Below, piece after piece: positions 53,937-62,807 of a stretch of DNA of 64,000 nt. The position numbers and the translations under genes were made by a program. Under the pieces are notes generated by a model, which was not told where the DNA came from, made no database searches, and worked only from the letters and a program-made list of their open reading frames with translations. How positions within the stretch are numbered: position 1 is the stretch's first letter; every line of letters starts with the position of its first letter. Source of the stretch: Roseiarcus sp963813555 (lineage in GTDB: Bacteria; Pseudomonadota; Alphaproteobacteria; Rhizobiales; Beijerinckiaceae); the NCBI GenBank assembly GCA_963813555.1, contig CAWEZX010000002.1:496001-560000 (forward strand), given 5' to 3'.

Positions 53937-54950
53937 TCAGATCAGCTTGGCCATCGCGACCGCAGTGTCGGCCATCCGGTGCGCAAACCCCCATTCGTTA
54001 TCGTACCAGGAAAGGACGCGAACGAACGTGCCGTCGACGACTTTGGTCTGGTCAAGGTGGAAGATCGACGAATGGCTGTCGTGATTGAAGTCGGACGAGA
54101 CGTTGGGCTTGTCGGTATAGCCGAGGATGCCTTTGAGGGGGCCCTTGCCGTCGGCGGCGGACTTGACCGCCTGATTGACCTCGTCCTTGCTCGTGGCCCG
54201 CTTGGCGACGAACTTGAGATCGACAACCGAGACGTTCGGCGTCGGCACGCGAATCGCCGAGCCGTCGAGCTTGCCCTTCAGTTCCGGCAGGACGAGACCG
54301 ACCGCCTTCGCCGCGCCGGTCGTCGTCGGGATCATATTGAGCGCAGCGCCGCGCGTTCGGTAGAGGTCCTTATGCAGGGTGTCGAGCGTCGGCTGATCGC
54401 CGGTGTACGAGTGGATCGTCGTCATGAAGCCGTGCTCGATTCCAATGGCGTCGTTGAGCACCTTGGCGACAGGCGCTAGGCAGTTCGTCGTGCACGACGC
54501 GTTGGAGATGACGAGGTGGTCCTTGGTCAGCTTGTCGTGGTTGACGCCGTAGACGACGGTGAGGTCCGCGCCGTCGGACGGGGCGGAAACCATGACCCGT
54601 TTCGCGCCGGCCTTCAGATGCGCCGCGGCCTTCTCGCGAGAGGTGAAGACGCCGGTGCACTCCATCACGATGTCGACGCCAAGATCCTTGTGCGGAAGTT
54701 GGGTCGGATCCTTGATCGCGGTCACTTTCATCTTGTGGCTGCCGACGACGATCGCATCGCCCTCGACATGAACCTCGTGAGGGAAACGTCCGTGCACGCT
54801 ATCGAACCGCAAGAGGTGCGCATTGGTCTCGACGGGTCCGAGGTCGTTGACCAACACGATGTCGATGTCGTTACGACCTGACTCCATGATCGCGCGGGTG
54901 ACGAGCCGCCCGATGCGGCCGAAGCCATTAATTGCTACCTTGGTGGCCAT
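53937..54950 (-). CDS. gap: Glyceraldehyde-3-phosphate dehydrogenase, type I
   Basis: 337 aa. The N-terminal Rossmann is MATKVAINGFGRIGRLVTRA, followed by VLVNDLGPVETNAHLLRFDS; the Asp there favours NAD. The catalytic block is VISNASCTTNCLAPVAKVLN with the active-site Cys. HGFMTTIHSYTGDQPTLD provides the His. The C-terminal signature is VLSWYDNEWGFAHRM. Two ATGs six bases apart follow GGGAGGAGGA; 54950 has better spacing. First gene of the unit gap-pgk-ppdK-gltD-nifJ-DHOD, with a perfect FNR box about 250 bases upstream. Confidence 0.97.
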   Translation of the reverse strand: MATKVAINGFGRIGRLVTRAIMESGRNDIDIVLVNDLGPVETNAHLLRFDSVHGRFPHEVHVEGDAIVVGSHKMKVTAIKDPTQLPHKDLGVDIVMECTGVFTSREKAAAHLKAGAKRVMVSAPSDGADLTVVYGVNHDKLTKDHLVISNASCTTNCLAPVAKVLNDAIGIEHGFMTTIHSYTGDQPTLDTLHKDLYRTRGAALNMIPTTTGAAKAVGLVLPELKGKLDGSAIRVPTPNVSVVDLKFVAKRATSKDEVNQAVKSAADGKGPLKGILGYTDKPNVSSDFNHDSHSSIFHLDQTKVVDGTFVRVLSWYDNEWGFAHRMADTAVAMAKLI

Positions 54951-55040
54951 CGCCATTCCTCCTCCCGCGCCTGCTAAAAATGGCGAAAGCCGGCGGCCCG
55001 CGCCCCGGCGTGTCCGCATCGTGAAAGCGCTTGCTTAATG

Positions 55041-55155
55041 TCCGATCCTCAATCCATTTTGTCGCCGCGGAATAAGCGCGGAGACCATCGGTGACGATCT
55101 TCCGCGTTTGACCGTATGTCTTCATGACGCGCCTGGCTCCCGCTTTTTTGATCGG
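55041..55155 (-). pseudogene. IS6-family transposase remnant
   Basis: Minus-strand reading KKAGARRVMKTYGQTRKI then VTDGLRAYSAATKWIEDR matches the second catalytic Asp region of IS6 transposases (IVTDGLxSY). Only about 38 codons remain. It lies between the FNR box and the gap gene, i.e. inside the predicted leader. Confidence 0.65.
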
Positions 55156-55198
55156 AGGTGCTCTCGAAGGGCTGTATTGCTTCCCGCGCGGGCGGTTG

Positions 55199-55212
55199 TT
55201 GATGTGGATCAA
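55199..55212 (-). promoter_or_regulatory. Perfect FNR/FixK box upstream of gap operon
   Basis: TTGAT-GTGG-ATCAA, a perfect TTGAT-N4-ATCAA palindrome, between hypE and gap. With class II spacing it would start a minus-strand transcript near 55164 leading into gap-pgk-ppdK-gltD-nifJ. The palindrome has no direction of its own; assignment to gap rests on the gene layout. Confidence 0.8.
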
Positions 55213-55271
55213 CCAAGCCCAGGGATTTCTCCCCGCTTTGCGGGGAGAGATCCGGAGGCGCCGTCGCTCGA

Positions 55272-56321
55272 TCAGCAGATTCGGGGAAGCTGGTCGCCGG
55301 CGAGCATATCGAGGACGTGGCGGCCGCCGATGGCACTTTTGCAGATGACGCGGCCGGTCGCGGCTTGACCGACTGCGCCGATCACTGTTGCCGCTTCGCT
55401 GACGGGAAAGCGGCGGAGTTGCGCGAGCGCTCGGGCGGCCTCCGCCGCCGGCACGAAGGCGACGAAACGGCCCTCGTTGGCGACATAGAGCGGGTCGAGG
55501 CCGAGGAGCTCGCAGGCGGAGCGGACATCCTCGCGGACCGGCACAGCGGTCTCGTCGATATCAATCGAAAGGTCCGCCGTCTCGGCGATCTCGACGAGCG
55601 CGCTGGCGAGCCCGCCACGGGTCAGGTCGCGGAGACAATGGACCGCGATGCCGGCCTCGATCAGCGCCAGCACCGGCTCGGCCAGTGGGGCGCAGTCGCT
55701 TTCGATCGCCGATTCGAACCCAAGCCCCTCGCGGGTTGCCATGACGGCAATGCCATGGCGGGCAAGGTCGCCGCTCACGATCACGGTGTCGCCTGGACGG
55801 ACGCTCTGCGGCTCGATCGGGTCCGCCGCCACGATCTGGCCGACACCCGCGGTGTTGACGAAAAGGCCGTCGGCCTTGCCGCGATCGACCACCTTGAGGT
55901 CACCGGTGACGATCTCGACACCGGCAGCGGCGGCGGCATCGCGCATTGAATGAACGACCCGCCGAAGCGTATCCAGACTGAGCCCCTCCTCCAGGATGAA
56001 GCAGGCGCTGAGATAGGTCGGCCGCGCGCCGCACATGGCGAGATCATTGACCGTGCCGTTGACGGCGAGCGTGCCGATGTCGCCGCCCGGGAAGAAGAGC
56101 GGCTGGACGACGTAGGAATCGGTGGTGAAGGCGAGCGGCCCGGCGAGGTCGAGGCGGGCACCGTCATGGCGGCGGTCGAGGCGCGGATTGGCAAACGCGG
56201 GGCGGATCAGCGTATCGAGCAGGCGCTCCATGGCGCGCCCGCCGCTCCCCTGGGCGAGCTGGACGGTATCCGGCGCCGGCGCCGGCGCCGGGCAGGAGAG
56301 CGCGACACCGTCATCGTTCAT
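55272..56321 (-). CDS. hypE: Hydrogenase maturation protein HypE
   Basis: It dehydrates the C-terminal thiocarboxamide (made by HypF) to thiocyanate, the CN- donor of the NiFe site. 349 aa from ATG 56321 (MNDDGVALSCP). AIR-synthase-like fold: QLAQGSGGRAMERLLDTLI, FTTDSYVVQPLFFPGGDIG, VNDLAMCGARPTYLSACFIL, VTGDLKVVDRGKADGLFVN and CLRDLTRGGLASALVEIAE. The essential C-terminal cysteine is present (QLPRIC then stop). Last gene of the hydrogenase operon, four bases after hypD. Confidence 0.96.
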   Translation of the reverse strand: MNDDGVALSCPAPAPAPDTVQLAQGSGGRAMERLLDTLIRPAFANPRLDRRHDGARLDLAGPLAFTTDSYVVQPLFFPGGDIGTLAVNGTVNDLAMCGARPTYLSACFILEEGLSLDTLRRVVHSMRDAAAAAGVEIVTGDLKVVDRGKADGLFVNTAGVGQIVAADPIEPQSVRPGDTVIVSGDLARHGIAVMATREGLGFESAIESDCAPLAEPVLALIEAGIAVHCLRDLTRGGLASALVEIAETADLSIDIDETAVPVREDVRSACELLGLDPLYVANEGRFVAFVPAAEAARALAQLRRFPVSEAATVIGAVGQAATGRVICKSAIGGRHVLDMLAGDQLPRIC

Positions 56322-56325
56322 CGCC

Positions 56326-57432
56326 CTACTCGGCCGCCTCCGCCACGGGCACGCTGCGATAGCGATAGTAGGCGGCGCAGGCTCCCTCGGAGGAGACCAT
56401 GGTGACGCCGAGCGGGTGCTCGGGCGTGCAGCGCGTGCCGAAGGCGGGACATTCCGGCGGCTTGCGTTCGCCGCAAAGGACCAAGCCGCTGATGCACTCG
56501 CTCTGCCGTTCCTCCTGCGGCGCCACGAGCCCGAAGCGTGTCTCGGCGTCGAGGTCGCAGTAGGCCTCCGCAAGGCCGAGGCCGCTCTCCTCGATCTCGC
56601 CTATGCCGCGCCAGCGGCGGCGGACGACCCGGAAAACCTCGCGCATGATCTTCTGCGCCGGCTGATTGCCGTCGCGCCGCACCGAGCGCGAATACTGGTT
56701 CTCGACCTCCGCCCGGCCGGCTTCAAGCTGGCGGACACAAAGATAGACGCCCTCGAGGATGTCGAGGGGCTCGAAGCCGGTCACCACGATCGGCACGCGA
56801 AATTGAGACGCGAGTGGAACATATTCCTCGAAGCCCATGATCGTGCAGACGTGCCCGGCAGCGAGGAGGCCCTGGATCTTGTTCGTCGGCAGGGACAAAA
56901 TCGACCGCATCGCCGGCGGGACGAGGACGTGCGAGGCAAGCATCGAGAAATTCCGCAAGCCCTCGCGGCGAGCCCGATAGACCGCCATACCATTGGCGGG
57001 AGCGGTCGTCTCGAAACCAACGGCAAAGAACACCACCTCGCGGTCGGGATTGGCGCGGGCGATCGTCAAGGCGTCGAGCGGCGAATAGACGACGCGGATG
57101 TCCGCACCGCGCGATTTGGCGGCGAAGAGGTCGCCGTTCGACCCGGGCACGCGCAGCATGTCGCCGAAGGAGGCTAGGATCGTGCCGGGCCGATCGGCGA
57201 TCTCGATCGCCTTGTCGACGTAGTCGACCGGCGTCACACAGACCGGACAACCAGGGCCATGCACCAGCGTGATGCCCGTGGGCAGGAACTCGTCGATGCC
57301 GAAGCGGACGATCGCGTGGGTCTGGCCGCCGCAGACCTCCATCAGCGTCCAGGGACGCGTCGCAGCACGGGCAATGGCCACGGCAAACCGGCGGGCGGCC
57401 TCGGGGTCGCGGTACTCGTCGCGAAACTTCAT
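56326..57432 (-). CDS. hypD: Hydrogenase maturation protein HypD
   Basis: 368 aa scaffold [4Fe-4S] protein for assembling Fe(CN)2CO with HypC. Conserved blocks: LMEVCGGQTHAIVRFGIDEF, LVHGPGCPVCVTPVDYVDKA, FFAVGFETTAPANGMAVYRA, HVCTIMGFEEYVPLASQFRV, and the C-terminal cluster cysteines around CISGLVLCGERKPPECPAFG and RCTPEHPLGVTMVSSEGAC. The ATG overlaps the hypC stop (ATGA), a usual coupling. Confidence 0.97.
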   Translation of the reverse strand: MKFRDEYRDPEAARRFAVAIARAATRPWTLMEVCGGQTHAIVRFGIDEFLPTGITLVHGPGCPVCVTPVDYVDKAIEIADRPGTILASFGDMLRVPGSNGDLFAAKSRGADIRVVYSPLDALTIARANPDREVVFFAVGFETTAPANGMAVYRARREGLRNFSMLASHVLVPPAMRSILSLPTNKIQGLLAAGHVCTIMGFEEYVPLASQFRVPIVVTGFEPLDILEGVYLCVRQLEAGRAEVENQYSRSVRRDGNQPAQKIMREVFRVVRRRWRGIGEIEESGLGLAEAYCDLDAETRFGLVAPQEERQSECISGLVLCGERKPPECPAFGTRCTPEHPLGVTMVSSEGACAAYYRYRSVPVAEAAE

Positions 57433-57689
57433 TGCCGCACCTCGACGCCGAGCTCTGCCTCGATCTCGCCGATCACCCGCAAATGCTCGAAGACGCGACC
57501 CGCTTCCTCCTCGGCGAGGACGCTGATCGCGAATCCGACATGGACGAGCACGTAGGCGCCGATCTCGGCTTCGGGCGCGTAGGCGAGGTTGATCTCCTTG
57601 ACGATGCCGCCGAAATCGACGCGGGCGACGCGCATGATCGGATCTTCGCCGGCGATGGCGAGGATCTTGCCGGGTACGGCTAGGCACAT
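57429..57689 (-). CDS. hypC: Hydrogenase assembly chaperone HypC
   Basis: 86 aa. The N-terminal MCLAVPGKILAIAGEDPIMR holds the essential Cys2 that binds the Fe(CN)2CO unit. The middle block is ARVDFGGIVKEINLAYAPEA, followed by GAYVLVHVGFAISVLAEEEA. Small beta-barrel chaperone that partners HypD and the large-subunit precursor. Its start directly follows the hypF stop. Confidence 0.96.
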   Translation of the reverse strand: MCLAVPGKILAIAGEDPIMRVARVDFGGIVKEINLAYAPEAEIGAYVLVHVGFAISVLAEEEAGRVFEHLRVIGEIEAELGVEVRQ

Positions 57690-60006
57690 CTAGATCTCTC
57701 CACGCTCGATCAGCGACGCCGCCCAGGCCGCCTGACCGAGCGCAATCCCGCCGTCATTGGGCGGCACCAGCCGATGCCAATATGGCAGGAGGCCAACCTC
57801 ACTCAGCGTCGCGATCGCCGCCTCCGTAAGAAGCGCATTCTGGAAGCAGCCGCCGGTAAGCACAACCTGAATCTCGCCGATACGCGCCGCGACCTCGGCA
57901 ATGGCGATAGCAAGGCCGCGGTGGAAGGCGCACGCAATGGCTGAGACGGAGACGCCAGCGCCAAGGTCGGTGACGAGGTCGCGGATGGCCGGTTCCCAGT
58001 CAAGCACGATCGGCGAGGCGGTGGTCACGGTGAACCGGTATGCTCCCCCGCTTCGCTCGGGCGAACCGGCCGCTCTCGCGGCCCACTCGAGTTGCGCCGC
58101 GGCTTGGCCCTCATAGGTCGCGCGCTGGCGCAGCCCGACGAGCGCCGCGATCGCGTCGAACAGGCGGCCGGCGCTGGTCGTGATCGGCGCATTGACGCCG
58201 CGTTCGAGCATTGTTCCAAGGACGCTCCGTTCGGCGGCGGTGAACGCCGCGACCGGGGCGAGGTCAACCATGGCAAGACAAGCCGGCCCAAACAGCTCGA
58301 AGAGCAACCCGAGCGCCGACCGGCGGGGCTCGCGGATAGCTGAATCACCGCCGGGAAGCCGGAACGGGCGGAGATGCGCGACCCGCCGCCAGCCGGTCTT
58401 GGTGACGAGCAGGAATTCGCCGCCCCAGACGGTCCCGTCGGCGCCGTAGCCGGTTCCGTCAAAGGAGACACCAAGCACCGGCGGCGCCAGCCGGTGTTCC
58501 GCCATGCAGGCAGCGGCGTGAGCGACGTGATGCTGCACCATGACGGTCGGCAGGCCGGATGCATCGGCGACCCGGCTGGAATGGTAGTCCGGATGAAGGT
58601 CACGGACCGCAACGCGCGGCACGACGGCATGGAGGCGCGCGAGATCCGCAACGGCTCGGTCGTAGGCATCGCGCGCTTCGGCGGTCTCGAGGTCGCCGAT
58701 GTGCTGGCCGAGCACCGCTCCCGTCGCCAGCGTCAGCGCAATGGTCGCCTTCAGGTGGCCACCAAACGCCAGGATGCCCGCGGGCATGCCGCGCTCGATC
58801 GGCGCTGCCGGCGCATAGCCGCGGGCGCGGCGCAAGAATAGCGGCCGCCCGGCGACGATCCGTGCAACCGAATCGTCCACCGGCCGAACGATTCCGCGGT
58901 CGTGAACCAGAAACAGGTCGGCAATCCCGCCGAGCCGTTTCTGAACCTCTAACTCGTCGATGACGATCGGCTCCTCCGATCGGTTGCCGCTGGTCGCCAC
59001 CACCGGGAAGCCGAGTTCCGCCAAGAGGAGGTGGTGAAGCGGCGTATAGGGGAGCATCACCCCGACGGTTGGATTGTCGGGCGAGACGGAGGGGGCCAAG
59101 CGGCCGCGCGCTCGCACAATGACGATCGGGCGCTCCGGCGTGGTCAGCAGCGCGGCCTCCTCGGGACGAATGTCGCATTCGGCTTCAACGGCGGCGAGGG
59201 AGGCAAACATTACCGCAAAGGGCTTTTCCTCGCGGCGCTTGCGGGCGCGTAGGCGGCGGACCGCGGCATCGTTGCGTGCATCGACCATGAGATGGAAGCC
59301 GCCGAGGCCCTTCACCGCGACAATGGCGCCGTCGCGGATCGCCAAGGCGACCGCGGTCAGCACCGCGTCTCCCTCGGCGAGACCTGTCCCCTTGCCGTCC
59401 CACAATGCGAGTTTCGGCCCGCAGTTCGGGCAGGCGTTCGGACTCGGCGTGGAAGCGGCGGTCGGCCGGGTCCCCGTACTCCGCGAGGCACGCCTCGCAC
59501 ATAGGAAACCGGCGCATCGATGTGCGCGCGCGGTCATATGGCAAATCCTCGATGATGCTGTAGCGCGGACCGCAATGGGTGCAGTTGGTGAAGGGGTAGC
59601 GGTAGCGGCGATTGTCCGGATCGAACAGCTCGCGGAGACAGTCTGGGCAGGTCGACAGATCGGGGAGAACTGTCGCGCTTCGCGTTCCTGCGGCCTCGGT
59701 CGGCCTGAACTCGAACGCGGTGTCACCGACCGGCGCGAGCGCATCTATATCGACCGCGGTCACGCGGGCCGGCGGCGCCGGTCCCCGGCGGATCGCGCGC
59801 ACGAACTGGGCAACGGCGTCGGGCGGCCCCTCTGCCTCGATGCTCACGCCGGCGGTCGTGTTGGCGACCGAGCCGCCGATACCGAGCTCACACGCCGTGC
59901 GGTAGACGAACGGCCGGAAACCCACGCCCTGAACCGTCCCCTGCACAGTCATCCGCACCCGCTGTCGCGAGCGAGCGTCTGCGGCCGGCGGAGAGGCAAC
60001 GCGCAT
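57690..60006 (-). pseudogene. hypF: Carbamoyltransferase HypF with one-base insertion
   Basis: Corrected length 771 aa. Acylphosphatase domain: MTVQGTVQGVGFRPFVYRTA. Zinc fingers: STCPDCLRELFDPDNRRYRY, TNCTHCGPRYS and FPMCEACLAEYGDPADRRFH. An extra base near 59442 shifts the frame just before the last finger; the other frame continues NACPNCGPKLALWDG, then the YrdC domain (GAIVAVKGLGGFHLMVDARN, VATSGNRSEEPIVIDE) and the Kae1-like carbamoyltransferase domain (VQHHVAHAAACMAEH, VSFDGTGYGADGTVWGGEF, VVLTGGCFQNALL). As read, the gene would make only a truncated protein. HypF loads the carbamoyl group onto HypE, so its loss would block NiFe assembly unless this is a sequence error. Confidence 0.9.
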
Positions 60007-60269
60007 CAGGTTTCGACCTCGATGCCTTTCAGGACCACGTCGAGGGCGCGCGGATCGTGAATGTCGTCGGAGGCGAAGCACTCCAGCTCGGCGCCCTCGG
60101 CAAGTGAGCCCACCGCCGCGTCGACGAAATGCTCGCCGAAATGCGCGGCCGACAGATGGCTGAGCGCCCCCAGCCAGACCGAGACCTTCACCACCTTTTG
60201 CGCGCCTTCGGCTGCGGCCGTCTCGGCGACCTGTCGCATGAGGCTCGTCATCAGGGCGTGCTCATGCAT
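60006..60269 (-). CDS. hypA: HypA-like nickel chaperone lacking the zinc ribbon
   Basis: 87 aa. Start MHEHALMTSLMRQVAETAAA carries the N-terminal Met-His-Glu nickel ligand set. VSVWLGALSHLSAAHFGEHF and GSLAEGAELECFASDD are the usual HypA body. The C-terminus goes straight to DIHDPRALDVVLKGIEVE: the CxxC...CxxC zinc ribbon found in classical HypA (about 115 aa) is absent, with a single Cys remaining. The stop overlaps the hypF start (ATGA). No hypB is visible in the window. Nickel delivery by this short form is inferred from family and position. Confidence 0.8.
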   Translation of the reverse strand: MHEHALMTSLMRQVAETAAAEGAQKVVKVSVWLGALSHLSAAHFGEHFVDAAVGSLAEGAELECFASDDIHDPRALDVVLKGIEVET

Positions 60270-60733
60270 GAGCAGGACTCCATTGATCGGCATCAACGAT
60301 CACCTGTGCCGCCACCTCCTCGACCGCGAGCACCAGCTCGGGCGAGAGTGGGGCGCCGAGCTCGAACGAGCGGGCCTCGGCCGTATAGACAATGCAGCGG
60401 CCGGGTAGCGTGCCGAGGGTACGTGCGAGCTCGACCGCCTCGGCGATACCGAAGCCATGGGTGGATAGGCCATATTTCACCGCGGGCAACGGCTCGCGTG
60501 CGGCGTCGAAGCGATGGATCTCGCCGGGGCCGCCGCCCGAAACGGCGGCGTCGATCAGGATCGCGCCATCAGCCTCGCCAAGGCAGTCGAGCAGCGCCGT
60601 CGCCTCGCCGTCCGCTTCGATGAGAACTCACGTGACCGGAGAGCCGCCCGCGCAGGCGCGCCGCGACCACCCGACCGAATGCATCATCTCCGCGGTCGCG
60701 ATTGCCAATGCCGATCACGACGAGCCGAGGCAT
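60262..60733 (-). pseudogene. Hydrogenase maturation protease (HycI/HyaD family) with frameshift
   Basis: It removes the C-terminal peptide of the hydrogenase large subunit after nickel insertion. The N-terminal part is MPRLVVIGIGNRDRGDDAFG with the first metal-ligand acid. A one-base insertion near 60628 (GTGAGTT on the coding strand) shifts the frame. The other frame continues LIEADGEATALLDCLGEADG, AILIDAAVSGGGPGEIHRFD and LSTHGFGIAEAVELARTLG with the conserved His. Corrected length 156 aa. It follows the large-subunit gene by eight bases and overlaps hypA by eight. Confidence 0.85.
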
Positions 60734-60741
60734 GCGCGGCC

Positions 60742-62034
60742 TCACCCCCGATCCAGTCGCAGGTCGAGGAAGTGGGTCGCGCAGGAGATGCACGGGTCGT
60801 AGTTGCGGACCGTCTGCTCGCAGCGATGGCGAAGGGCGGCGTCGGGCAGATCGAGCCAGGCGCTGATGAAGGTGGTTAGGTCCTCCTCGATCGTCGCCTG
60901 GTTCTGCGACGTCGGCGGGACGATCTGCGCGTTGAGAATCGTGCCGTCGTGGTCGAGGCGGTAGCGGTGGTAGATCATGCCGCGCGGCGCCTCGGTTGCG
61001 GCGTAGCCAATGGCGGCGCGCGGGACGACCGGCACCAAGGGCTGCTCAGGCGGCTCGTACGCCTCGATGATGCGGATCGCCTCGTCGCAGGCATAGACCA
61101 GCTCGACCGCACGCACGACGATGCTCTGATAGGGGTTCATGCAGACGGGGCGGAGGCCGGCCGACCGCGCCGCTTCCTTGGCGAGCGGCGATAGGCGCTC
61201 GAAATTGAGCCCATAGCGGGCGAGCGGCCCGACGAGGTAAGCGCCGCCGTCGTCGCGCTTTCGCGATTGCAACGCGTTCGAATGGGGGACGTGTTGCTCC
61301 TCGAAGTGCTGGTCGTATTCGTGGGCGGTGATGTCGAGCCCACGATTGGAGACGATGTGGCCCTCGTTGAACGGGTATTCGTCAGGGTGCTGCAACGACA
61401 CTAGCTCGTAGTCGCGCGTGCAATCGGGGAAATCGAACCCGGCCACCCAGCGCACCGTGTCAACGGCGATGTCGCGGGCGCGCTTCAACGCCTCGGCCGG
61501 CTGCATGAGGTCGCGCTTCTGTGGGGCCTTGTAGAAGCCGCCGACGCGGACGTTGATCGGGTGGACCTCGCGCCCGCCGATGACGGTCATCAGGCCGTTG
61601 CCGGCCTTCTTCAGCGCGAGGCCCCGCTTGACCACGTCGCCATGGTCCTTCGCCATCTCGAGCGCGCCCTCGTAGCCGAGGAAATCGGGGGCGTGCAGCA
61701 TGTAGACGTGGAGGCCGTGGCTCTCGATCCACTCGCCGCAATAGAGAAGGCGGCGGAGCGCGCGAAGCTGGCCGCCGACCTTGATGCCGAACGCATCCTC
61801 CATCGCGTGGACCGAGCTCATCTGGTAGGCGACCGGACAGATGCCGCAGATGCGCGCCGTGATGTCCGGCGCTTCGCTATAGGCGCGGCCGCGCAAGAAC
61901 GCTTCAAAGAAGCGCGGCGGCTCGAAAATGCGGAGCTCGGCGCTCTTCACCCGGTTGTCGCGGATAACCACGGTGAGCCCGCCTTCCCCTTCGACGCGGG
62001 CGAGGTTGTCGACCTTGATCGTCTTACGAGCCAT
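60742..62034 (-). CDS. hydA: [NiFe] hydrogenase large subunit, group 3b type (alpha)
   Basis: 430 aa catalytic subunit. ATG 62034 starts ARKTIKVDNLARVEGEGGL, the family opening. The N-terminal nickel motif is ARICGICPVAYQMSSVHAME. The C-terminal motif is YDPCISCATHFLDLRLDRG, so processing after CATH would remove nine residues. The YDPCISCATH form and the pairing with an FAD/NAD(P) subunit place it with the cytosolic bidirectional NADP-linked hydrogenases (sulfhydrogenase type). The gene overlaps hydD by 11 bases; the maturation protease gene follows by eight bases. Confidence 0.95.
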   Translation of the reverse strand: MARKTIKVDNLARVEGEGGLTVVIRDNRVKSAELRIFEPPRFFEAFLRGRAYSEAPDITARICGICPVAYQMSSVHAMEDAFGIKVGGQLRALRRLLYCGEWIESHGLHVYMLHAPDFLGYEGALEMAKDHGDVVKRGLALKKAGNGLMTVIGGREVHPINVRVGGFYKAPQKRDLMQPAEALKRARDIAVDTVRWVAGFDFPDCTRDYELVSLQHPDEYPFNEGHIVSNRGLDITAHEYDQHFEEQHVPHSNALQSRKRDDGGAYLVGPLARYGLNFERLSPLAKEAARSAGLRPVCMNPYQSIVVRAVELVYACDEAIRIIEAYEPPEQPLVPVVPRAAIGYAATEAPRGMIYHRYRLDHDGTILNAQIVPPTSQNQATIEEDLTTFISAWLDLPDAALRHRCEQTVRNYDPCISCATHFLDLRLDRG

Positions 62035-62806
62035 GGCGCTCGGCCTCCACGCGGAACGGCTCGGTGTCGGCGTTGAAGGTGCGATAGAGCCGATGCAGGT
62101 CGCGTTCGGTCGCACCGAGCTCGGCCAGCTTCTTCGACAGAGACACCGTGTTCGGCGTTTCCATCGGCCCGTAGCACCCGTAGCAGCCGCGGTCGTAGGT
62201 CGGACAGATCGCGCCGCAGCCGGCGTGAGTGACCGGGCCGAGACACGGCGTGCCGTGGGCGACCAGAACGCAGACATTGCCCCTGAGCTTGCACTCGATG
62301 CAGACGCTGTGCGGCGGCACCGTTGGCTTGCGCTTGGCGAGGAAGGCGGTGATCACCTCGATCAGCTGGTATTTGTTGATTGGGCAGCCGCGCAGCTCGA
62401 AATCGACCTTGACGTGCGCCGAGATCGGCGTCGAGGTGGCGAGCGTGCTGATATAGTCCGGCCGCGCATAGACGGCTGAGATGAAGCCGGCGACGTCGGC
62501 GTAGTTGCGCAGCGCCTGGATGCCGCCGGCGGTGGCGCAGGCCCCGATGGTGACCAGCGCCCGCGACTGGCGCCGCACATCCTTGATGCGCTCCACGTCA
62601 TGAGCCGTGGTGATCGAGCCTTCGACCAGTGACAGGTCGTAGGGCCCGGCGACCTCGGCCCGGGTTGCCTCAAGGAAGTAGGCGATGTCGGTCGCCCCGG
62701 CGACGGCGAGCAACTCGTCCTCGCAATCGAGGAGGGACAACTGGCAGCCGTCGCAGGAGGAGAATTTCCAGACAGCGAGCTTCGGTTTGCGGACAGGCAC
62801 GGCCAT
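62024..62806 (-). CDS. hydD: [NiFe] hydrogenase small subunit, group 3b type (delta)
   Basis: 260 aa, no Tat signal, so cytosolic. The proximal-cluster motif is KFSSCDGCQLSLLDCEDEL. GACATAGGIQALRNYADVAG follows, then FELRGCPINKYQLIEVITAF, VCIECKLRGNVCVLVAHGTP and CLGPVTHAGCGAICPTYDRG, then CYGCYGPMET, the cysteines for the other FeS clusters. Start ATG 62806. It sits one base after hydG and overlaps hydA, typical of a tightly packed hydGDA unit. Confidence 0.95.
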   Translation of the reverse strand: MAVPVRKPKLAVWKFSSCDGCQLSLLDCEDELLAVAGATDIAYFLEATRAEVAGPYDLSLVEGSITTAHDVERIKDVRRQSRALVTIGACATAGGIQALRNYADVAGFISAVYARPDYISTLATSTPISAHVKVDFELRGCPINKYQLIEVITAFLAKRKPTVPPHSVCIECKLRGNVCVLVAHGTPCLGPVTHAGCGAICPTYDRGCYGCYGPMETPNTVSLSKKLAELGATERDLHRLYRTFNADTEPFRVEAERHGS

Positions 62807-62807
62807 T

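Noticed and set aside
56122..57177. A 351-codon plus-strand frame
   Set aside because: Antisense to hypE and hypD, both of which are complete with catalytic residues.
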